Origin: Scleropages formosus
Taxonomy: Eukaryota > Chordata > Actinopteri > Osteoglossiformes > Osteoglossidae
Reading direction: 5' to 3'
Length of the DNA: 64,000 nucleotides
Assembly (NCBI RefSeq): GCF_900964775.1
Contig: NC_041806.1
Span: 27,493,488 to 27,557,487 of the forward strand
Positions 33,620 to 49,115 of the stretch are shown here, in pieces. The notes under the pieces are model-generated. The model did no database searches. It was not told where the DNA came from and saw only the letters and a list, made by a program, of their open reading frames with translations. Within the stretch, counting starts at the first letter, position 1. Each line of letters begins with the position of its first letter. The translations under genes and the position numbers were made by a program.

Positions 33620-34129
33620 ATTTCTGCCGCGCATAAAAAAAAAAAAAAAAAAATCCGACATTCGATGCTTTTATGATTATATACAACATAAAATCGATAA
33701 TGGAAACAAGACATGGCTACATGGCAAAATATGCTTAGTTTTAAACGGATTTATCACTAACTATATAGATGATTTCACGTTTACATATATTCGTTTAGCA
33801 GACGCTTTTCTCCAAAGCGGCGTACATCCACGTTTGTCTAACCATAGTGTTTAAACTGTTGTTTATTGCTAAAGACATCCCAGGGGACTACGCGAAACAC
33901 TAAAACAGTGCGGCTTAACTTAGAAACGTTGTTTCACCTTTCTAGTTATCTATATCCTTGCAAGTTTTTTGATATTTTAGGTAATTTCACGGAGACCGAC
34001 CCTCTAATAAGTTAGCATGCAGTTTCACAGAAAATAAATGACTTTTCCGTCAACCTGTACTGGTATGCAGATATTCGTCTAAGTAAACTTGTGTACACAG
34101 GCACCTGCTCTTTTAGAAAGAATGTAGGC
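33620..34129. other. H3-H2A spacer with SINE tail fragment
   Basis: A-run at 33,634-33,653 and, at about 33,783-33,832 on minus, a SINE family 2 tail (CGCTTTGGAGAAAAGCGTCT). No gene. Confidence 0.5.
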
Positions 34130-34145
34130 GGCTCTTAAAAGAGCC
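34130..34145 (-). terminator. H2A (copy 2) histone 3' stem-loop
   Basis: GGCTCTTAAAAGAGCC on plus, 29 bases past the stop codon, with AAAAGAGCAGG downstream on the minus strand. Confidence 0.93.
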
Positions 34146-34174
34146 TTTTCAGTCGAACAGCTTTAAAGACAGAT

Positions 34175-34585
<411 letters not shown>

Positions 34586-34804
34586 TCACACGGAAAATTG
34601 AAATTGTAGCTGAGCTCTTGCCAAACAAAGCAAATTTATACGAACGACTCTGTCGCTGATTGGATAGGCGCATGAAATAACATCATCCAATCAGTATGAA
34701 GAACAGTTTTTGCTCTCAGACTCCTCCATTCCTTTGCGTTCTACGGAACAGAAATAGCTGCATGAGTAATTTAGTTTGAGAAAATTAGCAATTTGTGAAT
34801 ATTT

Positions 34805-34997
34805 TAAGGGGGTCCGGTCGCGCAGTGGGCTTGGCTGGGTCCGGGGCTCGAGTCCTGCTTGGAGTGCCTTGCGACGGACTGGCGTCCCGTTCTGTGTGTG
34901 TCCCCTCCCCCTCCAGCCTCGCGCCCTCTGTGTTGCCGGGTTGAGCTTCGGTTCGCTGCTACCCCGCTTAGGGCAAGCGGTTTCAGCCAGTGTGTGA
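34805..34997 (+). mobile_element. tRNA-derived SINE, family 1
   Basis: GGTCGCGCAGTGGGCTTGG (box A region), GGGGCTCGAGTCC (box B), CTTGGAGTGCCTTGCGACGG and tail AGGGCAAGCGGTTTCAG. It sits between H2A and H1; the same place in the first unit (about 1,335) has no SINE. Confidence 0.85.
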
Positions 34998-35279
34998 AGA
35001 TGCCTTATTTTTAGCGTTGTTGGTATTACTTTGAGTTTTAATACTCGGTCATAAAACGTTCTTTCACATATTCAGTGAATAAATCAATCTCAAAACGTCC
35101 TAATCACCTACTACAGACAAAAAATATTATTCAACCGACTCACCTTTGTTTCTCTCTTAGCCCGTCGCGAAAGGAATGCTTTTAAAGAGGGTAACATATA
35201 GTACTTCAATTAATGACATAAGGGAAATCGTGTGTTGCACACATCAGCATGTAACACTTTTATGTTATTGAAAGTAATA
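34998..35279. other. Diverged H2A-H1 spacer
   Basis: Alignable to 1,340-1,860 (CATAAAACGTT, ATGCTTTTAAAGAGGGTA, ATGCAGGAAAATTTCTCTCC) but with many differences, in contrast to the near identity that starts at about 35,280. Confidence 0.6.
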
Positions 35280-35314
35280 TGCAGGAAAATTTCTCTCCAT
35301 ATTAACCACGTGGT

Positions 35315-35330
35315 GGCTCTTAAAAGAGCC
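35315..35330 (-). terminator. H1 histone 3' stem-loop, copy 2
   Basis: GGCTCTTAAAAGAGCC on plus, same spacing to the H1 stop codon as in copy 1. Confidence 0.92.
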
Positions 35331-35358
35331 TTTTATGAATACTGCGAAAAGAGCGTGT

Positions 35359-35982
35359 TCACTTCTTTTTAGGAGCCGCTTTCTTAGCCTTGCTGCTCTT
35401 GGGCTTTGCCACTTTGGGCTTGGCTGCCGCCTTTGCCTTCTTGGGGCTCTTGGTCGCCTTCTTGGCCGCTGCCGGCTTCTTAGCTTTCTTAGGGGTCGCC
35501 TTTTTAGCTGCCGCAGCGGGCTTCTTCGCCTTCTTCGGGGACTTCTTGGCGGAGGAGGCGGCTTTCTTCGCAGCCACCTTCTTGGGCTTCTTGGCCGCGG
35601 CAGGCTTCTTTGCGGCTGGCTTCTTGGCTTTCGGAGCCTCCTTCTTGGCCGGCTTCTTCTTGGTGGCCTCCGCCTGCTTCTTGTTCAGCTTGAACGAGCC
35701 AGAGGCGCCGGTCCCTTTGGTCTGGACCAGAATGCCTTTGGTCACCAGGCTTTTGATTGCCAGCTTGACGCGGGAGTTGTTCTTCTCCACATCGTAGCCT
35801 GCTGCCGCCAGAGCCTTTTTCAGGGCGGCCAGAGACACGCCGTTTCGCTCCTTGGAGGCCGAGACGGCTTTCACGATCAGGTCCCCGACGCTGGGACCCG
35901 CCTTCTTAGGCTTGGACGCAGCCTTCTTCTTGGAAGCTTTAGCCGGAGCGGCGGCTGCTGGAGCTGGAGCGACTTCTGCCAT
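35359..35982 (-). CDS. Linker histone H1, copy 2
   Basis: 207 residues, [20 protein letters not shown] onward, the same as the H1 at 1930 apart from a three-Ala shorter N-terminal run. Globular domain about residues 32-107, Lys/Ala-rich SPKK-bearing tail. The two coding sequences are otherwise almost base-for-base identical, including synonymous sites, unlike the two H4 genes, so this pair was homogenised recently. H1 box at 36,132-36,138 and TATA-like box at 36,051-36,060 on the minus strand. Confidence 0.95.
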   Translation of the reverse strand: MAEVAPAPAAAAPAKASKKKAASKPKKAGPSVGDLIVKAVSASKERNGVSLAALKKALAAAGYDVEKNNSRVKLAIKSLVTKGILVQTKGTGASGSFKLNKKQAEATKKKPAKKEAPKAKKPAAKKPAAAKKPKKVAAKKAASSAKKSPKKAKKPAAAAKKATPKKAKKPAAAKKATKSPKKAKAAAKPKVAKPKSSKAKKAAPKKK

Positions 35983-36050
35983 TTGCTTCTTCCTTCTTTT
36001 CACACTGAGAGCGGAGTTGTTCTGAGAGCTGAGCGCGCGCCCGGAGGCGG

Positions 36051-36138
36051 CCCTTAAACAATGATTGAGAACCTTGTAGACTCAAGCAGCCCGCCGCCGT
36101 TCCTCTCGAGCTCCGAGCCGAGTTCTCCACTTGTGTTT
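36051..36138 (-). promoter_or_regulatory. H1 promoter, copy 2
   Basis: TGTTTAAGGG and AAACACA on minus, identical to those of copy 1. Confidence 0.75.
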
Positions 36139-36809
36139 TCTTCTCCTCGAGATCCTTCCCAAATCCGTTCGTGACATTTGTTACGGGACAAAACATACGT
36201 AGAATTCAGACGGCGACTTCGCGTTCAATGTAAATTCAAGCCTCCCCCTGTACTTCAGGCTGTTCACTTCTGAAATGCCATGAAAGCGCGCTCTCGGAGC
36301 TCATATATAAGGCCGTATGTGTTCCATTTCATCCCGTCGTTTACGAATTAAACGAGACAGTCTTATTATAATAATGCAATCAGTGCTACACTTCCGACAA
36401 AAGGCCTTTGTCTAAATCACAGTTGTGTTACCAAGTGTCGAATGTCAACGTGTGATACCGAAATCCGAGTTTCTGTCAACGTACGAAACACATGTAATGT
36501 AACCTTGACACGAAAGGAGGTTTTAACAGTTTAAACACATCATCGCAATGTATCGAAATCTTTTTTTTTTTCTAGTTTACACCCATTTTTATACACCGAA
36601 CAAAAAGCCGAATCAAACATTTTCGAAGCACTGCTTAATACTACTCCGTGTCTTATCGCTCCTAAAGTACTTTACGCCTAAAGACATCAGTCCTTGTATT
36701 TGGAGGCAGGTTCAAGCAGGCAGTTTGTCCCCAGAAATATGATTTTTACCATCACCTGACTAAAATGTAGATCCAAAAAGCACCTGTTACATACAAACGA
36801 TGATATGGA

Positions 36810-37147
36810 TTTTTTTTTTTTTCTCTTTTCCATACTTTATTCAATACCATAAGAACAGAAATAAAACTTCCAATGTTCCACATCACAAACATTAAACAAC
36901 ATCCTCACATTTCATTATAAAAACATTTCCCAACACAAACATGACAGAGCTTACTTCTCCAAACATCTTGAGTAATAAACATCGGAATTTAACAGCAAAA
37001 TGTAGATATCCATTATGACAAGGAACCTGGGGCTTTAAAACCCTTCACCAAAGAGTGGTTCAAATACCAGATTTAAAACACGTGTACCGCACCCACAAGA
37101 AAAGTACCCAGGCACCCATGCCAGAACAGCCACATTCTGATTTTGCT
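36810..37147 (-). mobile_element. 5'-truncated LINE 3' end, duplicate of 3391-3737
   Basis: The same 3' fragment of the U2-headed family, carried along in the duplicated block. Confidence 0.75.
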
Positions 37148-37980
37148 ACGATGACATGGAAATAGCATAGCTTAATTGCTTACAGCAGGCATGTATGTCA
37201 GCATGTGGAGGTAATATGTGCATAGAGGTGAAAACAGAAACTGGTCCAGCTGCTGGTGACACATTACTAAATACTGTAAATTACTTTGGATTATACAGTG
37301 CGTAGTCAGTGCACATTTCAATTCCAGTGAATTCGTTTGTAGCCAGATGCAGGCAGTGGTGTCTCAATGTCCAGGTTTTGGAAAAGCCGCATCTAGAATG
37401 AATGTCATGCATAAGCAGACATTTATATTCAAAACTTGTACCTTAGAGTTGCCAGAGTTCCTCTCCCCTTTGGCGTGTTGCCCAGGGTTGTATATTTCAG
37501 CTGCAAACAAACCTAATCGATTCAAGTCTTGTAGTAAAGTGCTAAAGCACATCGTATCCTCAACAGAGAGCGTCTACGTGTACTAAAAACCGATGTTGAC
37601 CATACTGTTGCTGTTAAAGGAGGGCTCCGCAAACGGGACTGTGACAACACAAGCTGTATTGCACCTTCGCATGGTTGAACATCACACGCATAGTTCTCCG
37701 ACACACCAAACAATGCAAGGATCAAGAATCACGGCACAATATCCCCCAGCTGATGTTCAGCAGGGGTGTAAAATTCAATAAAGTTATTAAATTCAAATAC
37801 CGACTACAACAAAAGAGCAAGACACAGCCTCATCCCCACGATACATACTATAAAAGCACTTTACACCATAATATCTGACAGATTATTTGCCTGAAACAGT
37901 CTCATCTTCCTTTTTAAATTGATTATACATACTATTACACACAAAAACACTGAGAAACCAAATATAGCAGAATAAATCGG

Positions 37981-38185
37981 GGATGGTGCGGTAGTGCAGC
38001 GGGCTTGGCTCAGGCCTGCTCTCTAGTGGGATCTGGGGTTCCAGTCCTGCTTGGGTGCTTGGGGTGCTCTGCGATGCACTGGCGTCCCCTCCCCCTCCAG
38101 CCTTGCACCTTGTGGTGCCGGGTTATGCTCCGGCTCGTCGCGACCCCACTTGGAACAAGTGCTTTCAGTTAAAGTGTGTGTCTAA
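37981..38185 (+). mobile_element. tRNA-derived SINE, family 1
   Basis: GGTGCGGTAGTGCAGCGGGC, TCTGGGGTTCCAGTCC, CTTGGGGTGCTCTGCGATGC and tail TTGGAACAAGTGCTTTCAG. Older copy; TAAATC at both ends is a weak candidate target duplication. Confidence 0.8.
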
Positions 38186-38432
38186 ATCTGTGGGACTTTA
38201 AATTGTAAGAATTGAAAGCATGTAAAACAGAATATAATTTCAAATCAGATGTATCCAACAAAATCCAAGGAAGAAAAAACCTTCAGCCTTATCTGTATGT
38301 CCAGTTTCAATCTCTAATGCCACTCTGTTTTTCAATATACAGTAAAACACAAACGCATACAACAGCATAGATAGCATTATCCATGTGTTTCAGCAAAACA
38401 ACATTAATAAAAATGTTTTTTTAATAAGTCTG

Positions 38433-38436
<4 letters not shown>

Positions 38437-38477
<41 letters not shown>

Positions 38478-38667
38478 TCTGAACCGCTTATCTCATACAG
38501 GTCGTGGGGAACCGGAGCCTAACCCGGCAACTCAGGGCGTAAGGCTGGAGGGGACACACCCAGGACGGGACGCCAGTCCGTTGCAAGGCACCCCAAGCGG
38601 GACTCGAACCCCAGACCCACCGGAGAGCAGGACCCGGTCCAACCCACTGCACCACCACGCCCCCCTC
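38437..38667 (-). mobile_element. tRNA-derived SINE, family 1, with 12-bp target duplication
   Basis: Starts with (AC)n, then the reverse of the family-1 body and box B/A at the right. TAAGTCTGTATA flanks it at 38,425-38,436 and 38,668-38,679. Confidence 0.92.
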
Positions 38668-39099
38668 TAAGTCTGTATAGTTTTCAGTAAATATCATATT
38701 CACAATAAAAATGGACAAATTCTAAACCTATTCTTACAATTCTAAAAACGGAATTAGAACAATGGTTTAACCCTATGACATATCAAGAATAAGAAGGCAA
38801 GATAGACTGTTGAGTAGTTTGAATTTTATAATCTGAGTGGAATATATTGACAAAAAAAAATGTTTGACAATGCAATGTTATTCATTGTTGTAATTTTTGT
38901 AATTTTGCATAGTTGTTTCTTTTGGTGTTGAAATTAAAAAAAAAATCAATTACTAATATCCCTAAATTCTCTGGTACCAAGAGCAAAAGACCCCACAAAA
39001 GTGTCATGAGAAAATGACCCATCAGCACTGGCCACAGACAACCCATCCCCCCACTGCTCCCCTCTGTCCCATAGCGCTGCTTTACGATGCCACGGTCCT

Positions 39100-39678
39100 T
39101 CCGCCATCCCACTTCAAGCTACATTAGCCAGCACCACACAAACGTAGGAAGGCTTGTGCTGGGCACAATGGTGAAAGAGGTGATCCCTTCTCCTGGGGCC
39201 CAGCAATGAAAGCCTACACAGTCCTTGGGCTGGTGGCTGCTCTCCAAAGACTGCTGGCATATCATGTATTTATGCTCACTGGCTGTGTGTGTCTGGCAAA
39301 AATACAAAAGGGAAGAGTGAGGATGACACTAATAATCTAGGTGGTCTTTACCCTTGCTGAAGGCAAAGTATGCCGGAGGATGGGAAGACTGATCTGGCTC
39401 CGCAGTCTATACCCAATCCAGATACGCAGAATTTTCCTCTCATCTTCATGTTCTGGAAAAACAGCAGCAAATCTCCCCAGGAAGGACAAGCCACCCAAAG
39501 CCCTACACCTTAGGCTCACGCAGAATCCCCAAAATAAAATTAAACCCTAGTAGGAGGCAGAGCTTCCTCCTGAGAAAGCATCAGTCATGCCACCCACAGT
39601 CCCATGTTTGGTTCCACTCTTCCCACAGCTAAAATTACCAGTATTATGTTGATCTGAGCCAAAAGGCAGAGAAGCAAT
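39100..39678 (-). mobile_element. U2 snRNA-headed retroelement, copy C (heavily deleted)
   Basis: On minus it opens at 39,678 with TTGCTTCTCTGCCTTTTGGC, TCAGATCAAC and ATAATACTGG, then the family's 5' UTR (TTTTAGCTGTGGG, GAGGAAGCTCTGCC), and short ORF1 remnants (RFAAVFPEHEDERKILRIW; an ISHL-like SSHQPKDCVG knuckle piece). Most of the ORF is lost. The left limit is uncertain. Confidence 0.6.
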
Positions 39679-39804
39679 ACATTATGGGAGAGCCACAACT
39701 CCTCCTACTGCTGCAACAATGTACTTGGTGTCATAAATTCACTACTGTTTGTCTGAGACAGGATTACAGAGGTCCAGAGCCAAACCCAGAAGCACAGAGT
39801 ACAA

Positions 39805-39980
39805 GATTACATTTAGCTAATGCTTTTTTCCAAAGAGACTTACAATTATTTATCAATTTATAAATCAGGGCAATTTTGGGTAAGTACATTGCTCAAGGGT
39901 ACTGCAGCCGGAGGTGGAATGAAACATGGGACCTTTTGGGTCTAAAGACTGCAACTCTAAACACTACACTACTAGCTAGG
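39805..39980 (-). mobile_element. tRNA-derived SINE, family 2
   Basis: Tail ACATTTAGCTAATGC at the left, CTCAAGGGTACTGCAGCCGG in the middle and CACTACACTACTAGCTAG (box A reverse) at the right. Confidence 0.75.
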
Positions 39981-41120
39981 TTTCGCCTGGATGGGTCGCC
40001 AGCCACACTCTGTGGGTAATTTAGAACACCAACGCAGCTGATTAATATTTTACTAATGAGTTTTCATAAAAGTCAGATTTACTAAAGTCAACCTGGATGT
40101 TCAGTCACGACTCGAACAAAGCTCTAAACACACAGAGTGCTTTGTGTGGAGAAAATAAAGTACTGCTTGCAATACGAAAACCTTTTTCCAAATTTAGTAG
40201 GAAATTATACAGTAGAATGCCAAGGCACACGTCTGTGGTATAAAACTCAAAAGAAATTGGATCTGGCAACATGACACTGACGAAAAACATAGGAATAAAT
40301 GTAAACATAGGTATAACTCTTTAAACGGAATAACTGAAACAGAATGGTCAGTTTTAGATTGTAATTTTACGATGGCCAAGTTGGACTCTTGACCTCAGTC
40401 CCATTGAAACACTGTGACGCAATCAGAAGCAGGCCATTCATGCGAGACATCCTAAAATATACTTGAAATAATAGTTGTGTGTACAAGAATAGGGCAAAAT
40501 ACCTCCTAACTGCAGAGCAGGCCTGATCACATGGAAGAATAGCAAGGACTCCTGCAACCACTGAAGTAAAATATTTGAATACAACTGAGATTCAGCCAAA
40601 GCGGTGCAAAGAATATTGCCATCAACAGGAAATCACAAAGTGCTTCAAAGAATATATATTTATGTCTAGAGATGTCCACATCCACCACATGTTTGGGGCT
40701 CATGAAGCAATCAGGATTAAAACAAAAGATAAAATACTTCAGTAGAGAAGTGTGAGAAGTAAACATGCTGTATCAGTGATTTTAATATATAACATTGATC
40801 ACAGATACTGAAAGTCCTGAGTACTTTTTATTGGTACTTGATGACTTTCTGGAGTACTGACACAATGTCCAGAGTTCAGTATCTTTGATCCCTTTTAATG
40901 GGAATTATCCCTTGTGAATATATAAACCAAAAATGCATTTTTAATTGTGTTTTTGAATGTATGATTTGTGGAGTTCTTGGCTGTCAGATGACTTAAGGTG
41001 AAATAGAGCTGTCATGATTAGTATCTATAGTTTTAACTGATGTATAATGTTTGCTTTTTTGTATTAATTGAACATTGCTGATATGGTCTTGTTTTTTTAG
41101 CTTATTAAAAAAAAGGCAGA
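39981..41120. other. Spacer downstream of HSPE1, no gene
   Basis: AT-rich; short frames only, without recognisable motifs. Confidence 0.4.
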
Positions 41121-41253
41121 AAAAACATTTGAAGAGTTCTTTTATTTTGGTAAGAAAACAATCCTTATTTACAACAGAATTACAAAAAATTAGACATTCT
41201 ATTCTTGTACACGTGAAGAGGACTCATTTGTCAATAATTCAACTGAAATCACA

Positions 41254-43184
41254 TCAGTCAACATATTTGCCAAGGATATCCCCATCACGGAAGAGGAAGT
41301 ATTCCTGAAAAAGACAATTTGTTGATGACCATTACAGATTTCAGAATAAATACTTCAAATACTTTTTTTCCCTTCTAGCTAGGGTTAGCTGCAGTCAAGT
41401 GTAAAATCTTTACAGGAAAAATGGCATATGGTCAGCAAGTGGCATAGGGGCTAGTCATCGTAAGCAGATTACTGAAGAATCCTAACACTGTAAGTCACTT
41501 CAGAGAAAAAACATCCCTTACATGTATAATCAATATGTATAAATAAATAAATGACCTATAAAAGTCATTTTGCACATACCTTATCATCTAGAGTCACTTT
41601 TGTTCCCCCATACTCAGGCAGTAGGACCTTCTCCCCAACTTTTACGCTAACTGGCTGCAGCCGACCGCTCTGAAAGACAAAAGAGAGTGAATGAATCAAA
41701 AGAAGGCCATAAAGCTCCTTGGTGCCTTATAGAAAAGACAGAAGGTATCACCTTATCGGCAGCCCCAGGCCCAATTGCCACCACGGTGGCCTGCAGCACT
41801 TTAGCCTGGGACTTTTCTGGCAGCATGATTCCGCCCTTTGTCACTGTCTCTGCAGCTAGACGCTCCACCAAAACACGGTCAAACATTGGGAGAAATCTCC
41901 TGAATGCCTGCAGACAATTTGATGTGGGGAAAAAAAAAAGCATTATGAAACCATCTTAAATGTTGTATAATTTTATAAAAACCACCCTGCCTTAAAGACG
42001 ACAAAGTCGAAGAACTTTCATTACTGTAACGACCAAAACTCACCGCAAACATGCAACTTTAGTTGAACATTTAATAAACTTTTAGTTCATAAAAGGAGAA
42101 ACAATGTTGCATACATTAAATTGAACACATAACTTGCAATTAAAATGGTTTAAAAAATGGGGGGGAGATCAGCTGTGCAGACGCATGACCTTCAATGAAG
42201 GTCATTTGTGAAAAAGAATTTAGAAAGTCGAACCTTGGCTCTGTTGATTTTGTAGGGGTTAAAGGTCAAGGGGGTTCTCTACATATTTTCAGTATTTGAT
42301 CATCAAGGGTAAAGGCACTCTTCAAAATCCCTACACACCATCACCTTTGGATACAGTATTGAGTATAACTTGTTGACCAAAAGCAGCTGAAAGTGATCAC
42401 AGAAGCAGTGCCCTCTAACTGTAAATCCAACTGCTGAAAAGGTAAGTGTAAGCAAAGTTAAGCACAATTTTCTCTTTAATTTTCTCGAAGAGCTGTTTTC
42501 GTCACATGCATTCACTAGTCTATATTATTATATTATAATAACTCAACTGTGTGATGGCCTGAAAAGAAGGCGGTGGGCCTGGCTATGACAAGGAGGTAAA
42601 ACAAATGGCATTTTTATCTTTAACCTCGAGAGCACGTGCCATGTGCTTCTGCTACAGGAAGGACGTGTGAGTTCATCCAACGACATGATTATGTATAATT
42701 AAAAGCACAAGAAGGCGAATTTAAACAAAATGTCTCATGTCAAGAATTTATAGAAAATACATAATAGCTGCTTAACAGTTAGACACATGCTTTAGATTAT
42801 GTGAATTAAATAAGCTCATGATTACTAAATACATCATGATGATGCAGCCCGTCGAATTCCGATACTTTAAAAATACCAAACGACCAATAACAATAACACT
42901 CACTGAATTTAAAAAAAAGAAGAATTAAAAAAGGTTTAAGACTGATGCAACACACCATAGTTAGAGCACCGCAGTATTCTCATGGCTTAGCAGATTTAAC
43001 TATTAAGTTTTTCTACCCAAACTGAGTCAGGCTCATTCTGATTCTTCAGCTCAGACAACACGACGAATTAGCGACGAGATAACTAAGAAATCTAGTGGAC
43101 ACAATCTTTCTGAATTACTTTCATTTCGGAACTAATTCAATAATTCCTTTCTTAAAATATAAGTCTACGCATACTCCTTACCAT
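41254..43184 (-). CDS. hspe1: Mitochondrial 10-kDa co-chaperonin Hsp10 (HSPE1)
   Basis: Co-chaperonin that caps the Hsp60 barrel in the mitochondrial matrix. Coding exons on minus: 43,182-43,184 (the ATG alone), 41,752-41,907, 41,580-41,669 and 41,254-41,304, each with GT/AG borders; they join in frame to 99 residues. The product begins MAFRRFLPMFDRVLVER, carries the mobile loop ETVTKGGIMLPEKSQ with the Hsp60-contacting IML at residues 28-30, then LLPEYGGTKV and the ending YFLFRDGDILGKYVD. Mammalian Hsp10 is 102 residues; fish are shorter at the N terminus. A poly(A) signal AATAAA is at 41,141-41,146 (minus). It is head to head with HSPD1. Confidence 0.95.
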
Positions 43185-43246
43185 TGTGATGTACCCAGGA
43201 TATCAGCCTAGAGATTTTTACTGTAAGTCTTGCGGTGTGAATGAGA

Positions 43247-43259
43247 TTCAAGAAATTTC
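43247..43259. promoter_or_regulatory. Perfect heat-shock element next to HSPE1
   Basis: TTCAAGAAATTTC is three perfectly alternating HSF units (TTC-nn-GAA-nn-TTC), 63 bp above the HSPE1 start codon. Confidence 0.8.
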
Positions 43260-43281
43260 CACGTGAAGAAAGATGAGAACG

Positions 43282-43291
43282 GCGCATGCGC
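43282..43291. promoter_or_regulatory. NRF1-type palindrome
   Basis: GCGCATGCGC matches the NRF1 site, common at nuclear genes for mitochondrial proteins. Confidence 0.7.
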
Positions 43292-43334
43292 GACCTTCAA
43301 ACCAATTCTTTTTTTTTTTTTCCTGTGCAATCGA

Positions 43335-43347
43335 GAATATTCTAGAC
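43335..43347. promoter_or_regulatory. Near-perfect heat-shock element
   Basis: GAATATTCTAGAC: two perfect HSF units and a third with one mismatch. Confidence 0.55.
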
Positions 43348-43541
43348 ACTTTTGTAATACTATGAGAACACTGCAGTGTTTATCCTGTTGACACAGTTAC
43401 GTTACCCAGTACTATTACATCGTTCAGCTGGATTATTTTGCTTAGCATTTTACATCATTACACATTTTTGAACATTTCATAAATATTGCACAAGATCGAA
43501 CTTTGACATCCCTGACATTTTTTTCCTCCAATGAACTGAGA

Positions 43542-43554
43542 GAAACTTCTGGAA
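43542..43554. promoter_or_regulatory. Perfect heat-shock element in the HSPE1/HSPD1 promoter
   Basis: GAAACTTCTGGAA is three perfectly alternating HSF units, between the two divergent genes. Confidence 0.8.
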
Positions 43555-43916
43555 ATTTAGCCCCGGAACATGTATGACGTATGAAAGCAAAGGAAACTAC
43601 ACTACTGTATTTGAAATTTTGAAGTAATATTAATACAGGCACAGAATCATTCTTAATCCACACAATGATTGTGAGTCGTATATTTCTTGGGGTCCGTTAG
43701 TTTCGTTCGGAACGTGTTTGGTGAATTCGTGTGTTGATCATCACAGCAATATGCAGGTTTCCGGGCTAGAAAGACTATTACCCGGATAGAAAAACCCACG
43801 TGGGCTCCAGTTCAGAACCTACGCGCACTGCAAGTTCATTCTGTTCGACTTACAGCTCCTTCTGACAGTCAAGCAGTCAGCACGACTAAAACCGTCCTCG
43901 CTAACTTTACCTTTCA

Positions 43917-45413
43917 GTAAGTAATCGTCTTTATTTTTATAAAATGTACCGAAATGTTTTATATACGCTCGATGTCAAGTTCTAAATTCTAAATATTTGG
44001 CAGTGCATGGCATGCTTGTAGACACTACATACATTCTCCGCAGCATTACTAGTCTACTAGTATCTCCAGCATGATGCGTGTTTCGGAAAGGACTAGCCCA
44101 AGGCTTCGGGTGATTGGCTAGTTCCTAGTAATGATAATGTGTCATAACACGCTTATAAAATAAAACTTATAAGGGAACTATATTATATAGCATTTGCAAA
44201 GCAATACGATAATATTTTTTTTAAGTACTTTTTTGGAAATGTGGGTTTTATTTAATTTGTAGGGAATCATTTGGGGTTGTAAATCCAGCTATTTTTTAGT
44301 GTCCGATCGTAACATTTTCACTCGCTAACATCAGGAAAATACAAGGCTTAGGTTAATTTATAAACTTTATCTTATTCATATTGCATTGAATTACTGCGCT
44401 TTCAGTTTGCACTCTACATATATTCTTTTATTTTCATCAAAACGTCTAAAAAAATAAAACGGCTATCCCATATTAAACGTGACACTACATAATACGGCAT
44501 TTTCAATTGCCTGAGACTGGGCGGCGTGGTGCACTGATCGGCAGGGTATGAGAGGAAGATTCTCGTGTGTAACGGGGAAAGGCTGACTCGTTTTCGTCAC
44601 TTCCGTTCATGCGCACTGTAGTCGTGACCTTGTGATGCGCTGCACGTGCGGACGAAAAGCGCGAAGGCTGTTCTTGCTCGTCATGTTCTGCTGTGATAGA
44701 ATATTGATAAGTCAAAAGTTTTTATGTATTTTATTGTAGAAGCTCTTAATTTTACTAGCAATTTTCTTTTTATTGGGGTGCCTTGTTTTTTTTTTGTGTT
44801 TGAATAAGTTTTATTTATGTTACATTCCAGTAGGTTTGACCCTTTTTAAATTAATCATGGGAATTATCCTTTGTATAAATCAACCGAAAATACATTTTTA
44901 ATATACTCATTTGCACTTCAGAATATCCAAGGACAAACATCCGATAAGACACAAATTAAGTATATGGTACTAAGTTGCAGTATGTGTTTCAAAAAAAAGT
45001 ACCTTAAAAAAAAAAAAAAAAGAAAAGGTTAGGTAACCACATCTTCTCATGGCCCACTAAGTACTTCTGTATGTCTACGTTATTGCTTAAGGAGCAGCAG
45101 TTCCCCGATCACTGATATTATCCCTTGAATGTGGTTTGTAAAGTTGTTAATTAAATGCGCTGTGAATACCTGTTTAAACTGATCTGAGTTCTCAAATTTG
45201 TCTGCTAGGAGTGATGAGTCCTGAAATACCCACATGGATTTTGTCAGATAACTTCTGGAGTAAAATAATCTTTAAGTAGTTCTAAGGCTAACAAGATTTT
45301 TGTAGACTGTGTATCCACTTTTTGGGTGTCTCATGCCTTGTGGGTTGTTCAACAATGTTTTGTGGGTTACTTCCTTGAGATAACGGTAAAACCTTTTGTT
45401 CTCCCTCTTGCAG
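43917..45413 (+). other. HSPD1 intron 1
   Basis: Runs from the proposed donor at 43,917 to CTTGCAG at 45,413. It contains an A-run at 45,006-45,021 and no recognised repeat or gene. Confidence 0.55.
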
Positions 45414-45415
45414 AA

Positions 45416-49115
<3,700 letters not shown>

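Larger units (their letters stand above)
35280..37796. repeat. Near-identical duplicated block, copy 2 (H1 and its upstream flank)
   Basis: Partner of 1860-4378. It lacks the SINE at 4380 and the LINE at 4729; weaker homology continues to about 37,965. Confidence 0.85.
43185..43916. promoter_or_regulatory. Shared bidirectional promoter of HSPE1 and HSPD1
   Basis: The interval between the HSPE1 start codon and the likely HSPD1 noncoding exon 1, whose donor is probably at 43,916/43,917 (GTAAGTAATC). It holds three heat-shock elements and one NRF1-type site. A head-to-head arrangement under HSF1 control is established for this gene pair in vertebrates. The transcription starts are not placed. 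Confidence 0.75.

Noticed and set aside
43442-44715. Small frames between HSPE1 and HSPD1 as extra genes
   Set aside because: They fall in the promoter and first intron and have no family match.
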